Translations under genes and position numbers: made by a program
The notes under the pieces: model-generated
What the model saw: the letters and a program-made list of their open reading frames with translations, nothing else
Database searches by the model: none
Told to the model about the DNA's origin: nothing
Assembly (NCBI GenBank): GCA_030523505.1
Contig: JAUNIK010000035.1
Location: forward strand, 1-12,330
Direction: 5' to 3'
DNA: 12,330 nt
Source of the DNA: Prevotellaceae bacterium
Lineage (GTDB): Bacteria; Bacteroidota; Bacteroidia; Bacteroidales; Bacteroidaceae
Part shown: one piece after another, positions 6,225 to 12,330 of the stretch
Layout of the letters: every line of letters begins with the position of its first letter
Numbering within the stretch: position 1 is the stretch's first letter

Positions 6225-8477
6225 TTAGTTGGTTTCCTTGAGACTGATTACCCTGCTCGAGAAGTTATTCTTCTTGTGGTGATCTACATCGTGGCGGTAT
6301 GGCATTTCAAGGCCGTTGGCCATGAGATATGCTCCGCTGTAAACCTTTCCCTCACAAGCCATTGGCTCATTGTCGATACGGTTCAACTCGTGAACACGGT
6401 AGTTCTTATTTGGATCGAGGCCCTGCATCTTCACACGTGGGAAATGCTCATTCTGGAATGTCTCGAGCTTATACCAATAGAACACTGCCTCGGACTTGTT
6501 CTCTGATACATACATCAACGAAGCGAGGTTGTCGCCAGCATAAGGCGAGTGGAGACGGTAGAGGTCGCCGAACTGCACCACATGGCGTACTGACTTATAG
6601 TCAGCGATGGCCTGCTTGCAGAGAGCCTTCTCCTCGTCGGTCATGTTCTTTGGCTGGATTTCCATACCGAGACGGCCTGACATTGCAACATCGCAACGAT
6701 ACTTCATCGAGGTGGTGCGGAAGACGGTGTGGTTTGGCACTGCCGAGATGTGCTGGCCCATAGCAATAGATGGGAAGAAATAGCTTGTGCCCCACTGCAT
6801 GTAGATACGCTGGAGGGCGTCGGTGTTGTCGGATACCCAGAACTCGTCGAAGTAAGGCAGAAGACCGTAGTTGGCACGACCGCCACCAGAAGCACAATCC
6901 TGGATGACTACATCAGGATACTTGGCACGGATACGCTCGAGAGTCTTGATGAGACCTTCGTGGAAGGCGATGAACAGATGACTCTGATCGTCCTTTGAGA
7001 GATACTGCGAACCGTGGTTCATCACTGGTGCGTTGGCATCCCACTTGATATATGCAATCTCTGGATATTTGCCGAGCAAATCATCGACAACCTTAAACAC
7101 ATGATCCTGCACCTTTGGATTGGCCATATCGAGCACCACCTGTGTGCCACCACGACCGAGAACCGGTTCGCGACCAGGAGCCTTGATAATCCAGTCAGGA
7201 TGAGCCTCGTAGAGCACGGATGTGGTGTTCGCCATCTCTGGTTCAATCCAGATACCGAACTTCACGCCGTTCTTGCGAGCATCGCGGAGAAGACCTTCGA
7301 TGCCATCAGGCAACTTACGGGTATCTACCACCCAGTCGCCGAGTGACGAGTGGTCGTTGAGACGAGGATACTTGTCGCCAAACCATCCGTCGTCCATAAC
7401 GAACAGTTCGCCGCCCATCATTGCGATGTCGTGCATCATCTGGTCCATGCCCTCCTGGTTGATGTCGAAATAGACACCCTCCCATGAGTTGAGGAGAATC
7501 ATACGCTGCTGGTCGCCATGACGCAACTGATAGTTGCGGCCCCACTTATGGAAATTGCGCGAAGCACCCGAGAGACCTTCTGTAGAGAAAGTGTAAGCCA
7601 CATGAGGGGTGGTGAATGTTTCGCCCTTCTTCAAATGATATTCAGAATTGTCAGGATTGATACCAGCAACGAATGAGTGATACTCTGTATCGTCGGTGTC
7701 GATGCCAAGACGATAGTTGCCCGAATAGCAGAGAGCAGCACCGATGACATCGCCATGGTTCTCCTGTGGCTTGCCGTCGAGCGAGAACATCACCTCCTCG
7801 TGGTCGGTATGCGCATTACGCGCGCCATCCTTATTCTTTATCTCGAGCAGTCCTGGATTGAGCTTCTCCTCGACAAGGCGAGCCTCGTTAGCCCATGTGC
7901 CATGCAGATGAGAGATATACACATCGCCACGACGGATTGGCATGCACGATGAGTAGAACTGTGTGAGGGTGACGGTCTGCTTCTCGAGGTTGGTGATATC
8001 GCTCCAGCATTCAATCATATCCACATCGCTGTAAGCGAGATAATAGAGATTGACGATGCCTGGATAGAGAGGGTCCTTCAGTTTGATGGAAAGCAACTGT
8101 CCCGAACGGTTCTTACCGTTAGGAGCCTTGTCGGCCACCGGTGCAACGGAATAATCCTCGACAAAGAGCTGTGTAGAGAGGTTTCCGTCGGCATGACGCA
8201 TGGCGAGGGCTACCTCACCCTGCACATGGGTTGCGCCATAGGCAGGATACACTTCGAGGTGACTGTTGTTGGCGTAGGTAGGAGAAGGCAGTGAAGCCAA
8301 TTCCTGAGCCGACAGCTTCTGACCGTAATACACGAATTTTGGTTCTGCTCCCTTGGTGATATCAAGCACGATAGTGTTGTTAGGAGTAGAGAGCGCTACA
8401 TTATCAGCATAGGCTCCCGTTGCCCACATAGGAAGCAACGAGAATGCAAAAGCAGTTAGTTTGTTTGTGAGTGACAT
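6225..8477 (-). CDS. GH36 alpha-galactosidase, exported
   Basis: A 750-residue retaining alpha-galactosidase that removes alpha-1,6-galactosyl branches from galactomannan or raffinose-type sugars. A signal peptide ends near residue 24 (TGAYA/DN), placing it in the periplasm. An N-terminal beta-sandwich precedes the (beta/alpha)8 barrel, followed by a short C-terminal beta domain. GH36 hallmarks are all present: MDDGWFGDK (361-369), WIEPEMAN (410-417), nucleophile D480 in YIKWDAN, CASGGGR (528-534) and acid/base D550 in SDNTD. The D480/D550 pair sits almost exactly where Geobacillus AgaA has D478/D548, and the length is typical. It starts 56 bp after the epimerase gene, so co-transcription with the mannan genes is likely; it would debranch the chains cut by the GH26 enzyme. 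Substrate preference cannot be read from sequence alone. Confidence 0.94.
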   Translation of the reverse strand: MSLTNKLTAFAFSLLPMWATGAYADNVALSTPNNTIVLDITKGAEPKFVYYGQKLSAQELASLPSPTYANNSHLEVYPAYGATHVQGEVALAMRHADGNLSTQLFVEDYSVAPVADKAPNGKNRSGQLLSIKLKDPLYPGIVNLYYLAYSDVDMIECWSDITNLEKQTVTLTQFYSSCMPIRRGDVYISHLHGTWANEARLVEEKLNPGLLEIKNKDGARNAHTDHEEVMFSLDGKPQENHGDVIGAALCYSGNYRLGIDTDDTEYHSFVAGINPDNSEYHLKKGETFTTPHVAYTFSTEGLSGASRNFHKWGRNYQLRHGDQQRMILLNSWEGVYFDINQEGMDQMMHDIAMMGGELFVMDDGWFGDKYPRLNDHSSLGDWVVDTRKLPDGIEGLLRDARKNGVKFGIWIEPEMANTTSVLYEAHPDWIIKAPGREPVLGRGGTQVVLDMANPKVQDHVFKVVDDLLGKYPEIAYIKWDANAPVMNHGSQYLSKDDQSHLFIAFHEGLIKTLERIRAKYPDVVIQDCASGGGRANYGLLPYFDEFWVSDNTDALQRIYMQWGTSYFFPSIAMGQHISAVPNHTVFRTTSMKYRCDVAMSGRLGMEIQPKNMTDEEKALCKQAIADYKSVRHVVQFGDLYRLHSPYAGDNLASLMYVSENKSEAVFYWYKLETFQNEHFPRVKMQGLDPNKNYRVHELNRIDNEPMACEGKVYSGAYLMANGLEMPYRHDVDHHKKNNFSSRVISLKETN

Positions 8478-8482
8478 AGAGG

Positions 8483-8520
8483 TATTTTTGATTTTATGAT
8501 TTTTGATTTTTTGATTTTTG
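8483..8520. repeat. A/T-rich tandem TTTTTGA-like repeat upstream of the alpha-galactosidase gene
   Basis: About four or five imperfect 7-8-base units (ATTTTTG, ATTTTATG, ATTTTTG, ATTTTTTG, ATTTTTG) fill most of the 56-bp gap between the epimerase stop and the GH36 start. The first unit lies a few bases from the ATG. In the mRNA sense it is an A-rich leader (CAAAAAT repeats). There is no Shine-Dalgarno. A-rich leaders suit translation start in Bacteroidota, so a role in initiation is possible but inferred. Confidence 0.6.
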
Positions 8521-8533
8521 GTTTATAAGGCTA

Positions 8534-9799
8534 TTAAAGCCCCTCCTCTTTGTGGAGGCTGGGAGAGGTCATTCTTTCCACCAGCTCCAAGCACATGCGG
8601 GAGTTATGATATGGGCATTTCCAGAAACCGGCACGGTCGTCGGTGGTGTTGAGGTTACCCTCGGCATCGCGACTCCAATACCATTCGCCATTTATATTAT
8701 CAACGAGATTTTCCTTAATATATTGCCAACAGCGCAAAGTTTTTTCCAAAGCCGACTCATCACCGAAATACTGATAGATGTTGTAGAAACCTACAACAGC
8801 CTCAGCCTGTACCCACCAGTGACGGTCGTCGTCAACATGTCCGGTGTCGAGGTTAGCCTCGTGAGTCATGGAGCCATCGGCGTTCAGTCCCTTCTCGGAA
8901 GCCTTCGCCACAAGCTGAACGATAGGTTCCACCTTGCGCAGCACCTCCTCGTCGCCCAGCACCAATGCTGCCTCGTGGAGAAGCCATGAGCACTCTATAT
9001 CGTGGCCATAACTCTCGAGCCAACCAGCACCACGGGTCCAGTCCATGTCGAAGAAGAGGTCGAGATGATGAGTCTCTGGATTGAGAATCTTATCGCAGAA
9101 GATATCGATGAGGTTGCGGAGCGAAGCCTCAACCTTTGGGGTGATGTCACTGCGGAAAGGATTGTGGTTGTCCTTGGCTTTGAGTTCCTTGAGACAACGA
9201 TAGAGGTTGGTGTATGGTTCGATGATATGCAGATGGGTGTTCTGCGACTTCGGGTAGTTGGCATCGAGGTCGGAGAGGCGCATATCGGCAATAGGTTGCC
9301 AGTCGCGTGTCTGTGCTTCGATATAGCCGTTATACTCGCTGTCGAGGGAGTGTTTCTCGATACACTTATATAACTGTACGGCAGCTATGAAAGCCTCGCG
9401 GTCGCCTGTGGCACGGACATATTCGGTCAAGCCATAGAGCATGAACCCCAAGGCATAGAACTGTTTCTTCGTATCGACAGGAGAGCCATCGGCGCTTATC
9501 TCCCAGTAGGTTCCGCCATACACCGGGTCAAAGAAATATTTCAGGATGAAATCCTTGGCACGGGTGGCGGCGTCGAGATATTCCTGTTTGCCCAGCACAC
9601 GGTAGGCAGCTGAGAACGACCAGAGGATACGGGCATTGAGGATGCCGCCTTTGTTGGCATCCTTGTCGAGGGTGAGGTCGCCACGCATCTGACCGTAGAA
9701 ACCACCGCGTTCGTGGTCTTGCATATTAAGCCAGAAAGGCAGGATGTTGGTGGTGAGGCAATCAAGAGCCTCGGATTTGAGGGTCTGGAGCTTGTCCAT
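8534..9799 (-). CDS. Cellobiose 2-epimerase (AGE superfamily)
   Basis: A 421-residue cytoplasmic enzyme of the N-acylglucosamine 2-epimerase (AGE) superfamily with no signal peptide. The family folds as an (alpha/alpha)6 barrel. Cellobiose 2-epimerase signatures are present: NTHLHIIEPYTNL (187-199), SYGHDIECSWLLHEAA with catalytic-type H266, RHWWVQAEAVVG (326-337) and WKCPYHNSRM with H398. The enzyme epimerises C2 of the reducing sugar in beta-1,4 disaccharides. In mannan use it turns mannobiose into mannosyl-beta-1,4-glucose, the substrate of the neighbouring GH130 enzyme; this context favours that role over N-acetylglucosamine epimerisation. The last 11 residues (TSPSLHKEEGL) appear to come from a repeat unit that supplies the stop codon, and the protein is longer than the roughly 390 residues usual for the family. 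The sequence before the ATG is CCTCCTT, so there is no Shine-Dalgarno. Confidence 0.92.
   Translation of the reverse strand: MDKLQTLKSEALDCLTTNILPFWLNMQDHERGGFYGQMRGDLTLDKDANKGGILNARILWSFSAAYRVLGKQEYLDAATRAKDFILKYFFDPVYGGTYWEISADGSPVDTKKQFYALGFMLYGLTEYVRATGDREAFIAAVQLYKCIEKHSLDSEYNGYIEAQTRDWQPIADMRLSDLDANYPKSQNTHLHIIEPYTNLYRCLKELKAKDNHNPFRSDITPKVEASLRNLIDIFCDKILNPETHHLDLFFDMDWTRGAGWLESYGHDIECSWLLHEAALVLGDEEVLRKVEPIVQLVAKASEKGLNADGSMTHEANLDTGHVDDDRHWWVQAEAVVGFYNIYQYFGDESALEKTLRCWQYIKENLVDNINGEWYWSRDAEGNLNTTDDRAGFWKCPYHNSRMCLELVERMTSPSLHKEEGL
8536..8571. repeat. Palindromic repeat unit forming the end of the epimerase gene
   Basis: On the plus strand CCTCC (8542-8546) and GGAGG (8554-8558) pair across TCTTTGT, next to GGGAGAGG. 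Read on the minus strand the unit encodes TSPSLHKEEGL followed by TAA. It shares CAGCC, then CAAAG, then a G-rich run with the unit at 2564-2599. I infer that insertion near the original 3' end replaced or extended the native C-terminus after the conserved CLELVERM helix. Confidence 0.6.
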
Positions 9800-9814
9800 A
9801 AGGAGGAATTTATG

Positions 9815-9834
9815 CCCCGAGGAAAACCTCGGGG
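9815..9834. repeat. Perfect 8-bp stem, 4-base loop hairpin upstream of the epimerase start
   Basis: CCCCGAGG (9815-9822) and CCTCGGGG (9827-9834) pair perfectly around AAAA. In the minus-strand mRNA the hairpin ends 15 bases before the epimerase AUG. No U-tract follows, so it is not a classic terminator. It could protect an mRNA end, attenuate, or be a small palindromic repeat. Confidence 0.7.
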
Positions 9835-9850
9835 AACGTTGGCTATATTA

Positions 9851-9886
9851 ACGAAAACGAAGACGAAGACGAAAACGAAAACGAAA
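9851..9886. repeat. Six-copy ACGAAR hexanucleotide tandem repeat upstream of the epimerase
   Basis: Six contiguous 6-bp units (ACGAAA, ACGAAG, ACGAAG, ACGAAA, ACGAAA, ACGAAA) make a 36-bp microsatellite in the 100-bp gap between the GH130 stop and the epimerase start. It is followed by ACTATGACG, which also occurs in the repeat upstream of GH130. In the mRNA sense it reads TTTCGT/CTTCGT. Such a tract can change length by slippage and so alter the spacing between the two genes. Confidence 0.85.
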
Positions 9887-9899
9887 ACTATGACGGAGG

Positions 9900-11111
9900 C
9901 TATTTCAAGCCGCGGTTCTTGGCAACGAGGGCTTTGATGGTCTCGACAGAAGAGGCTGTGGTATAGCCGTCCTCTGGGGTGTTCATACAGTAATCGATGA
10001 GCTTATCGATGGTCGAGGTTGCCACATGCATACGGGTGTCGGAGGAGGCATAGTAGATGAATACCTTACCGTCTTCATCGGCAATCCATCCGTTGGCGAA
10101 AGCTACATTCATGACATCGCCGATATACTCCTCGCCCTCAGGAACAAGGAAGTAACCGCCCGGCTGAGCAATGACCTTTGTAGGGTCCTCGAGCGAGGTC
10201 ATATACATATAAAGCACATAACGCAAGCCCGATGCACAGCCACGGACACCATGAGCGAGATGCAACCAGCCCTTTGGAGTCTTGATAGGATGAGGACCCT
10301 CACCGTTCTTCACCTCCATGATGGTGTGGTAGCGGCGTGAGTTGATGATTTTCTCCTCTTTCACCTCAGCATGAGTCATATCATCGACGAGTGCCCAACC
10401 GATGCCGTCACCCGAACCAACATCGATGAAACCATCCTGTGGACGGGTGTAGAGAGCATAGTGGCATTTACAATTTGGCGATTTGCAATTTACGATTTGG
10501 CCCTGCTCGTCGGTGTAGATGAATTCTGGATGGAGGACAACATTGCGCTGCTGAGAATTAGACTTGAGGTCAGGCAGGCGCTCCCATGTTTTGAGGTACT
10601 TGGTACGAGCGATACCACAAGTGGCAGTGGCAGCGGAGAGGTCGCCCGGCTTTGAGTCATCATGACGCTCGGCACAGAAGAGACCATAGATATAACCGTC
10701 CTCATGAGCAGTGAGACGCATATCATAGATATTTGTTGCCGGGATAACATCCTCAGGCATAGTGATTGGCTCTTCCCAGAAACGGAAGTTGTCGATACCG
10801 TTAGGCGACTCGGCAACAGCGAAGAACGACTTACGGTCGGCTCCCTCGACACGAACGACGAGGAGATATTTACCATTCCACTTCATTGCGCCTGAGTTGA
10901 GAGTGGCATTCATCATGATGCGCTGCATGAGATATGGGTTGTCCTTCTCATTGAAATCATAGCGCCACTCGAGCGGTGTATGTTGTGCTGTGAGAATAGG
11001 ATTCTCGTACTTATCATAGATACCATTGCCCCACTCTTTCATCTTGTTAGGGCAAGAGAGCAACTCCTCGTGATGAGCACGGAGGGCTTTTACTTTTTCT
11101 TCAAAATTCAT
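9900..11111 (-). CDS. GH130 4-O-beta-D-mannosyl-D-glucose phosphorylase
   Basis: A 403-residue cytoplasmic phosphorylase with no signal peptide. It is predicted to split mannosyl-beta-1,4-glucose with phosphate into alpha-mannose 1-phosphate and glucose. GH130 five-bladed propeller motifs are clear: MNATLNSGAMKWNGKYLL (68-85), VRVEGADRKSFFAVAESPNG (86-105), catalytic-type D130 in NIYDMRLTAHEDG, CAERHD (146-151), VVLHPEF, YTRPQDGFIDVGSGDGIGWA, GEGPHPIKT and YYASSDTRMHVATST. The near-complete likeness to the Bacteroides fragilis mannosylglucose phosphorylase as I remember it, with D131 there, supports the GH130_1 assignment over mannobiose- or mannoside-specific relatives. Oddity: between HPEF and YALYTRP, where relatives have only a few residues, this protein carries about 20 (IYTDEQGQIVNCKSPNCKCH), with three Cys, encoded by a short tandem repeat. 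It lies 60 bp after the GH26 gene and 100 bp before the epimerase gene. Confidence 0.95.
   Translation of the reverse strand: MNFEEKVKALRAHHEELLSCPNKMKEWGNGIYDKYENPILTAQHTPLEWRYDFNEKDNPYLMQRIMMNATLNSGAMKWNGKYLLVVRVEGADRKSFFAVAESPNGIDNFRFWEEPITMPEDVIPATNIYDMRLTAHEDGYIYGLFCAERHDDSKPGDLSAATATCGIARTKYLKTWERLPDLKSNSQQRNVVLHPEFIYTDEQGQIVNCKSPNCKCHYALYTRPQDGFIDVGSGDGIGWALVDDMTHAEVKEEKIINSRRYHTIMEVKNGEGPHPIKTPKGWLHLAHGVRGCASGLRYVLYMYMTSLEDPTKVIAQPGGYFLVPEGEEYIGDVMNVAFANGWIADEDGKVFIYYASSDTRMHVATSTIDKLIDYCMNTPEDGYTTASSVETIKALVAKNRGLK
10466..10501. repeat. Five-copy ATTTRCR-like tandem repeat inserted in frame in the GH130 gene
   Basis: Five units ATTTACA, ATTTGGCG, ATTTGCA, ATTTACG and ATTTGGC lie in a row. 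On the minus strand they encode QIVNCKSPNCKC, part of a segment of about 20 residues (198-217) between the conserved HPEF and YALYTRPQDG strands. The surrounding gene is not A/T-biased in this way. I infer insertion of an intergenic-type repeat into a propeller loop, with the reading frame kept. Confidence 0.7.
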
Positions 11112-11124
11112 ATTGTAATTTTTA

Positions 11125-11154
11125 ACTATGACGATAACGATGACGATGACAATA
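11125..11154. repeat. ACGATR-type hexamer repeat upstream of the GH130 gene
   Basis: Units ACTATG, ACGATA, ACGATG, ACGATG and ACAATA occupy half of the 60-bp gap between the GH26 stop and the GH130 start. In the mRNA sense it reads ATCGTCATCGTTATCGT and ends 13 bases before the ATG. It shares period and core with the tracts at 9851-9886 and 6097-6114. No Shine-Dalgarno or promoter consensus is evident. Confidence 0.7.
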
Positions 11155-11171
11155 ATCTACAACGACAAAGA

Positions 11172-12326
11172 CTATTTTATTTTCTTGATGTCATTGACGA
11201 AAAGGAGTTTCTTGTCTTTGCTCCATGACTTGAAATCGGCGGCGGTAGGGGCGTCCTTGCTCGCACCGAAATGCTCCTTCTTATAGTTGCGCCAAGGGAG
11301 GAAATACACAAGCGGATACTTGTCGAGGATTGGTTTCATTACTCGTGTCCACCATGTAGGATCAGGTGAGTTCTTATATCCACACTCAGTCATGGCAAGC
11401 AGTTTATGATGATCGCGGGCAATCTTCGATACCAATTCAAGATCGGCAGCAACGCCAGCCTTGAAGTCAGCCTCTGTGCCCCACTGATAGGCATCCTCGC
11501 CGATGAGGTCAACACGGTCGTCGCCAGGATAGCGCACAAGCCACTGCTCCTCGGTCCAGTTGCCCTGGAGGTTTGGAGAGAACGACCATACGACATAATT
11601 GCGGAGCTGGGTGTTGATGTAATCTTGTGTAAGGTTCCAGAAAGCATGATACTCTTCGTCAGAGCAGTTTGCCTGTCCCCACCAGAACCAGTTACCGTTG
11701 TTTTCATGCCATGGACGGAAGATGAACGGAACCTGATTGCCTTTGGAATCCTTGAGCGAGCAGAGGAACTCGGTGACGAGGCGGAGCCATGTCTGGAACT
11801 TCGCCGCTCTCTTTCCGCCAGGGAGAACAGAACGGACGGTGGTGCGAGGGTCGTCGAGCTGACGGATAAGGTCCTCACGACCAACGGCACGGAGAGCCTC
11901 TACGGCATTGTCGTAGGCTTTGATATCCGACTCTATCCAAGCGGTAGTGCCAAGGAGCGGATTACGAGGATGCCACGAGATGGTGACGATGCCGCCACGC
12001 TCATGCTGACGCACAATCTCCTCGCGGATACGGGTGAAAGGCACACTGTCGAGATTCTTCTCGTCGCCCATCTCGATACCACCGAGGTCGAATCCCATAA
12101 CACCAGGATAGTCGCCTACAAGGTCGAAGGTTTCAGAACGGTTGAGTTCCCACTCCCAAGTGATGCCATAGAATGTATCATCCTGATGGCCATACATATA
12201 ACCCTTCTGCTGGATCTTTGCAAGACGAGCGAGGAGCAATTCACGAGGGGATTTCTTTGCTGCATTCATTTGGAAAGAAAAGAATGATATTACGAATACA
12301 ATGGAAAGTGTAATAATACGCTTCAT
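11172..12326 (-). CDS. GH26 beta-1,4-mannanase, exported
   Basis: A 384-residue retaining beta-mannanase consisting of a signal peptide (about 1-22, SFQMNA/AK) and one (beta/alpha)8 GH26 domain. No carbohydrate-binding module or lipobox is present, so a periplasmic or soluble secreted enzyme is expected rather than a surface lipoprotein. GH26 motifs are GYMYGHQDDTFYG (42-54), TISWHPRNP (115-123), the acid/base E208 in FRPWHENNGNWFWWG and the nucleophile E314 in LAMTECGYK. The B. fragilis enzyme encoded next to a GH130 phosphorylase and cellobiose 2-epimerase releases mannobiose; the same product is inferred here because it is what the downstream epimerase needs. The ATG is four bases from the window edge, so the gene is complete but its promoter and any upstream transporter are out of view. 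The stop is TAG, 60 bp before GH130. Confidence 0.94.
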   Translation of the reverse strand: MKRIITLSIVFVISFFSFQMNAAKKSPRELLLARLAKIQQKGYMYGHQDDTFYGITWEWELNRSETFDLVGDYPGVMGFDLGGIEMGDEKNLDSVPFTRIREEIVRQHERGGIVTISWHPRNPLLGTTAWIESDIKAYDNAVEALRAVGREDLIRQLDDPRTTVRSVLPGGKRAAKFQTWLRLVTEFLCSLKDSKGNQVPFIFRPWHENNGNWFWWGQANCSDEEYHAFWNLTQDYINTQLRNYVVWSFSPNLQGNWTEEQWLVRYPGDDRVDLIGEDAYQWGTEADFKAGVAADLELVSKIARDHHKLLAMTECGYKNSPDPTWWTRVMKPILDKYPLVYFLPWRNYKKEHFGASKDAPTAADFKSWSKDKKLLFVNDIKKIK

Positions 12327-12330
12327 AACT

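Noticed and set aside
9851..9886. CRISPR-like array
   Set aside because: Units are 6 bp and contiguous with no spacers; this is a microsatellite.
11406..12287. Plus-strand open frame of 293 codons opposite the GH26 gene
   Set aside because: Antisense to an intact GH26 enzyme with all catalytic residues; no promoter, start signal or recognisable fold supports it.

Overview
The window looks like a chromosomal segment from a Bacteroidota gut or rumen bacterium, most likely a Prevotella-like member of Bacteroidales. The evidence is indirect. The gene families are Bacteroidales-typical (a tricorn-like S41 protease, a patatin fused to an outer-membrane barrel, and the GH26/GH130/cellobiose 2-epimerase mannan route). 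The one promoter I can support has the Bacteroidota form TTTG / TAnnTTTG. Shine-Dalgarno sequences are missing in front of the genes. All six genes lie on the minus strand, so transcription runs from high to low coordinates.

Positions 12326-6225 hold a compact beta-mannan (galactomannan) utilisation cluster in the order GH26 beta-mannanase, GH130 mannosylglucose phosphorylase, cellobiose 2-epimerase, GH36 alpha-galactosidase, with gaps of 60, 100 and 56 bp. Signal peptides are present on the GH26 and GH36 enzymes and absent from the epimerase and the phosphorylase. This predicts extracytoplasmic chain cutting and galactose removal, followed by cytoplasmic conversion of mannobiose to mannosyl-glucose and phosphorolysis to mannose 1-phosphate and glucose. 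The uptake transporter this scheme needs is not in the window.

Positions 6081-3994 encode a patatin-family hydrolase with a C-terminal outer-membrane barrel (type Vd-like). Positions 3349-83 encode a tricorn-like S41 protease with its own recognisable promoter. Neither has an evident link to mannan metabolism.

Non-coding sequence is the most unusual part. The 644-bp gap at 3350-3993 contains a 495-bp element (3483-3977). It is closed by a 26-bp inverted repeat (25/26 matching) and tiled by three abutting inverted-repeat arms, each with nested stems, which gives a four-way-junction fold. The other gene junctions carry short tandem repeats: ACGAAR/ACGATR hexamers at three junctions and TTTTTGA-like units at a fourth. 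Palindromic or tandem repeat units also appear to have been inserted in frame in four of the six genes: the tricorn propeller, the linker after the patatin signal peptide, a GH130 loop, and the epimerase C-terminus. No tRNA, rRNA, CRISPR array or transposase gene was seen.
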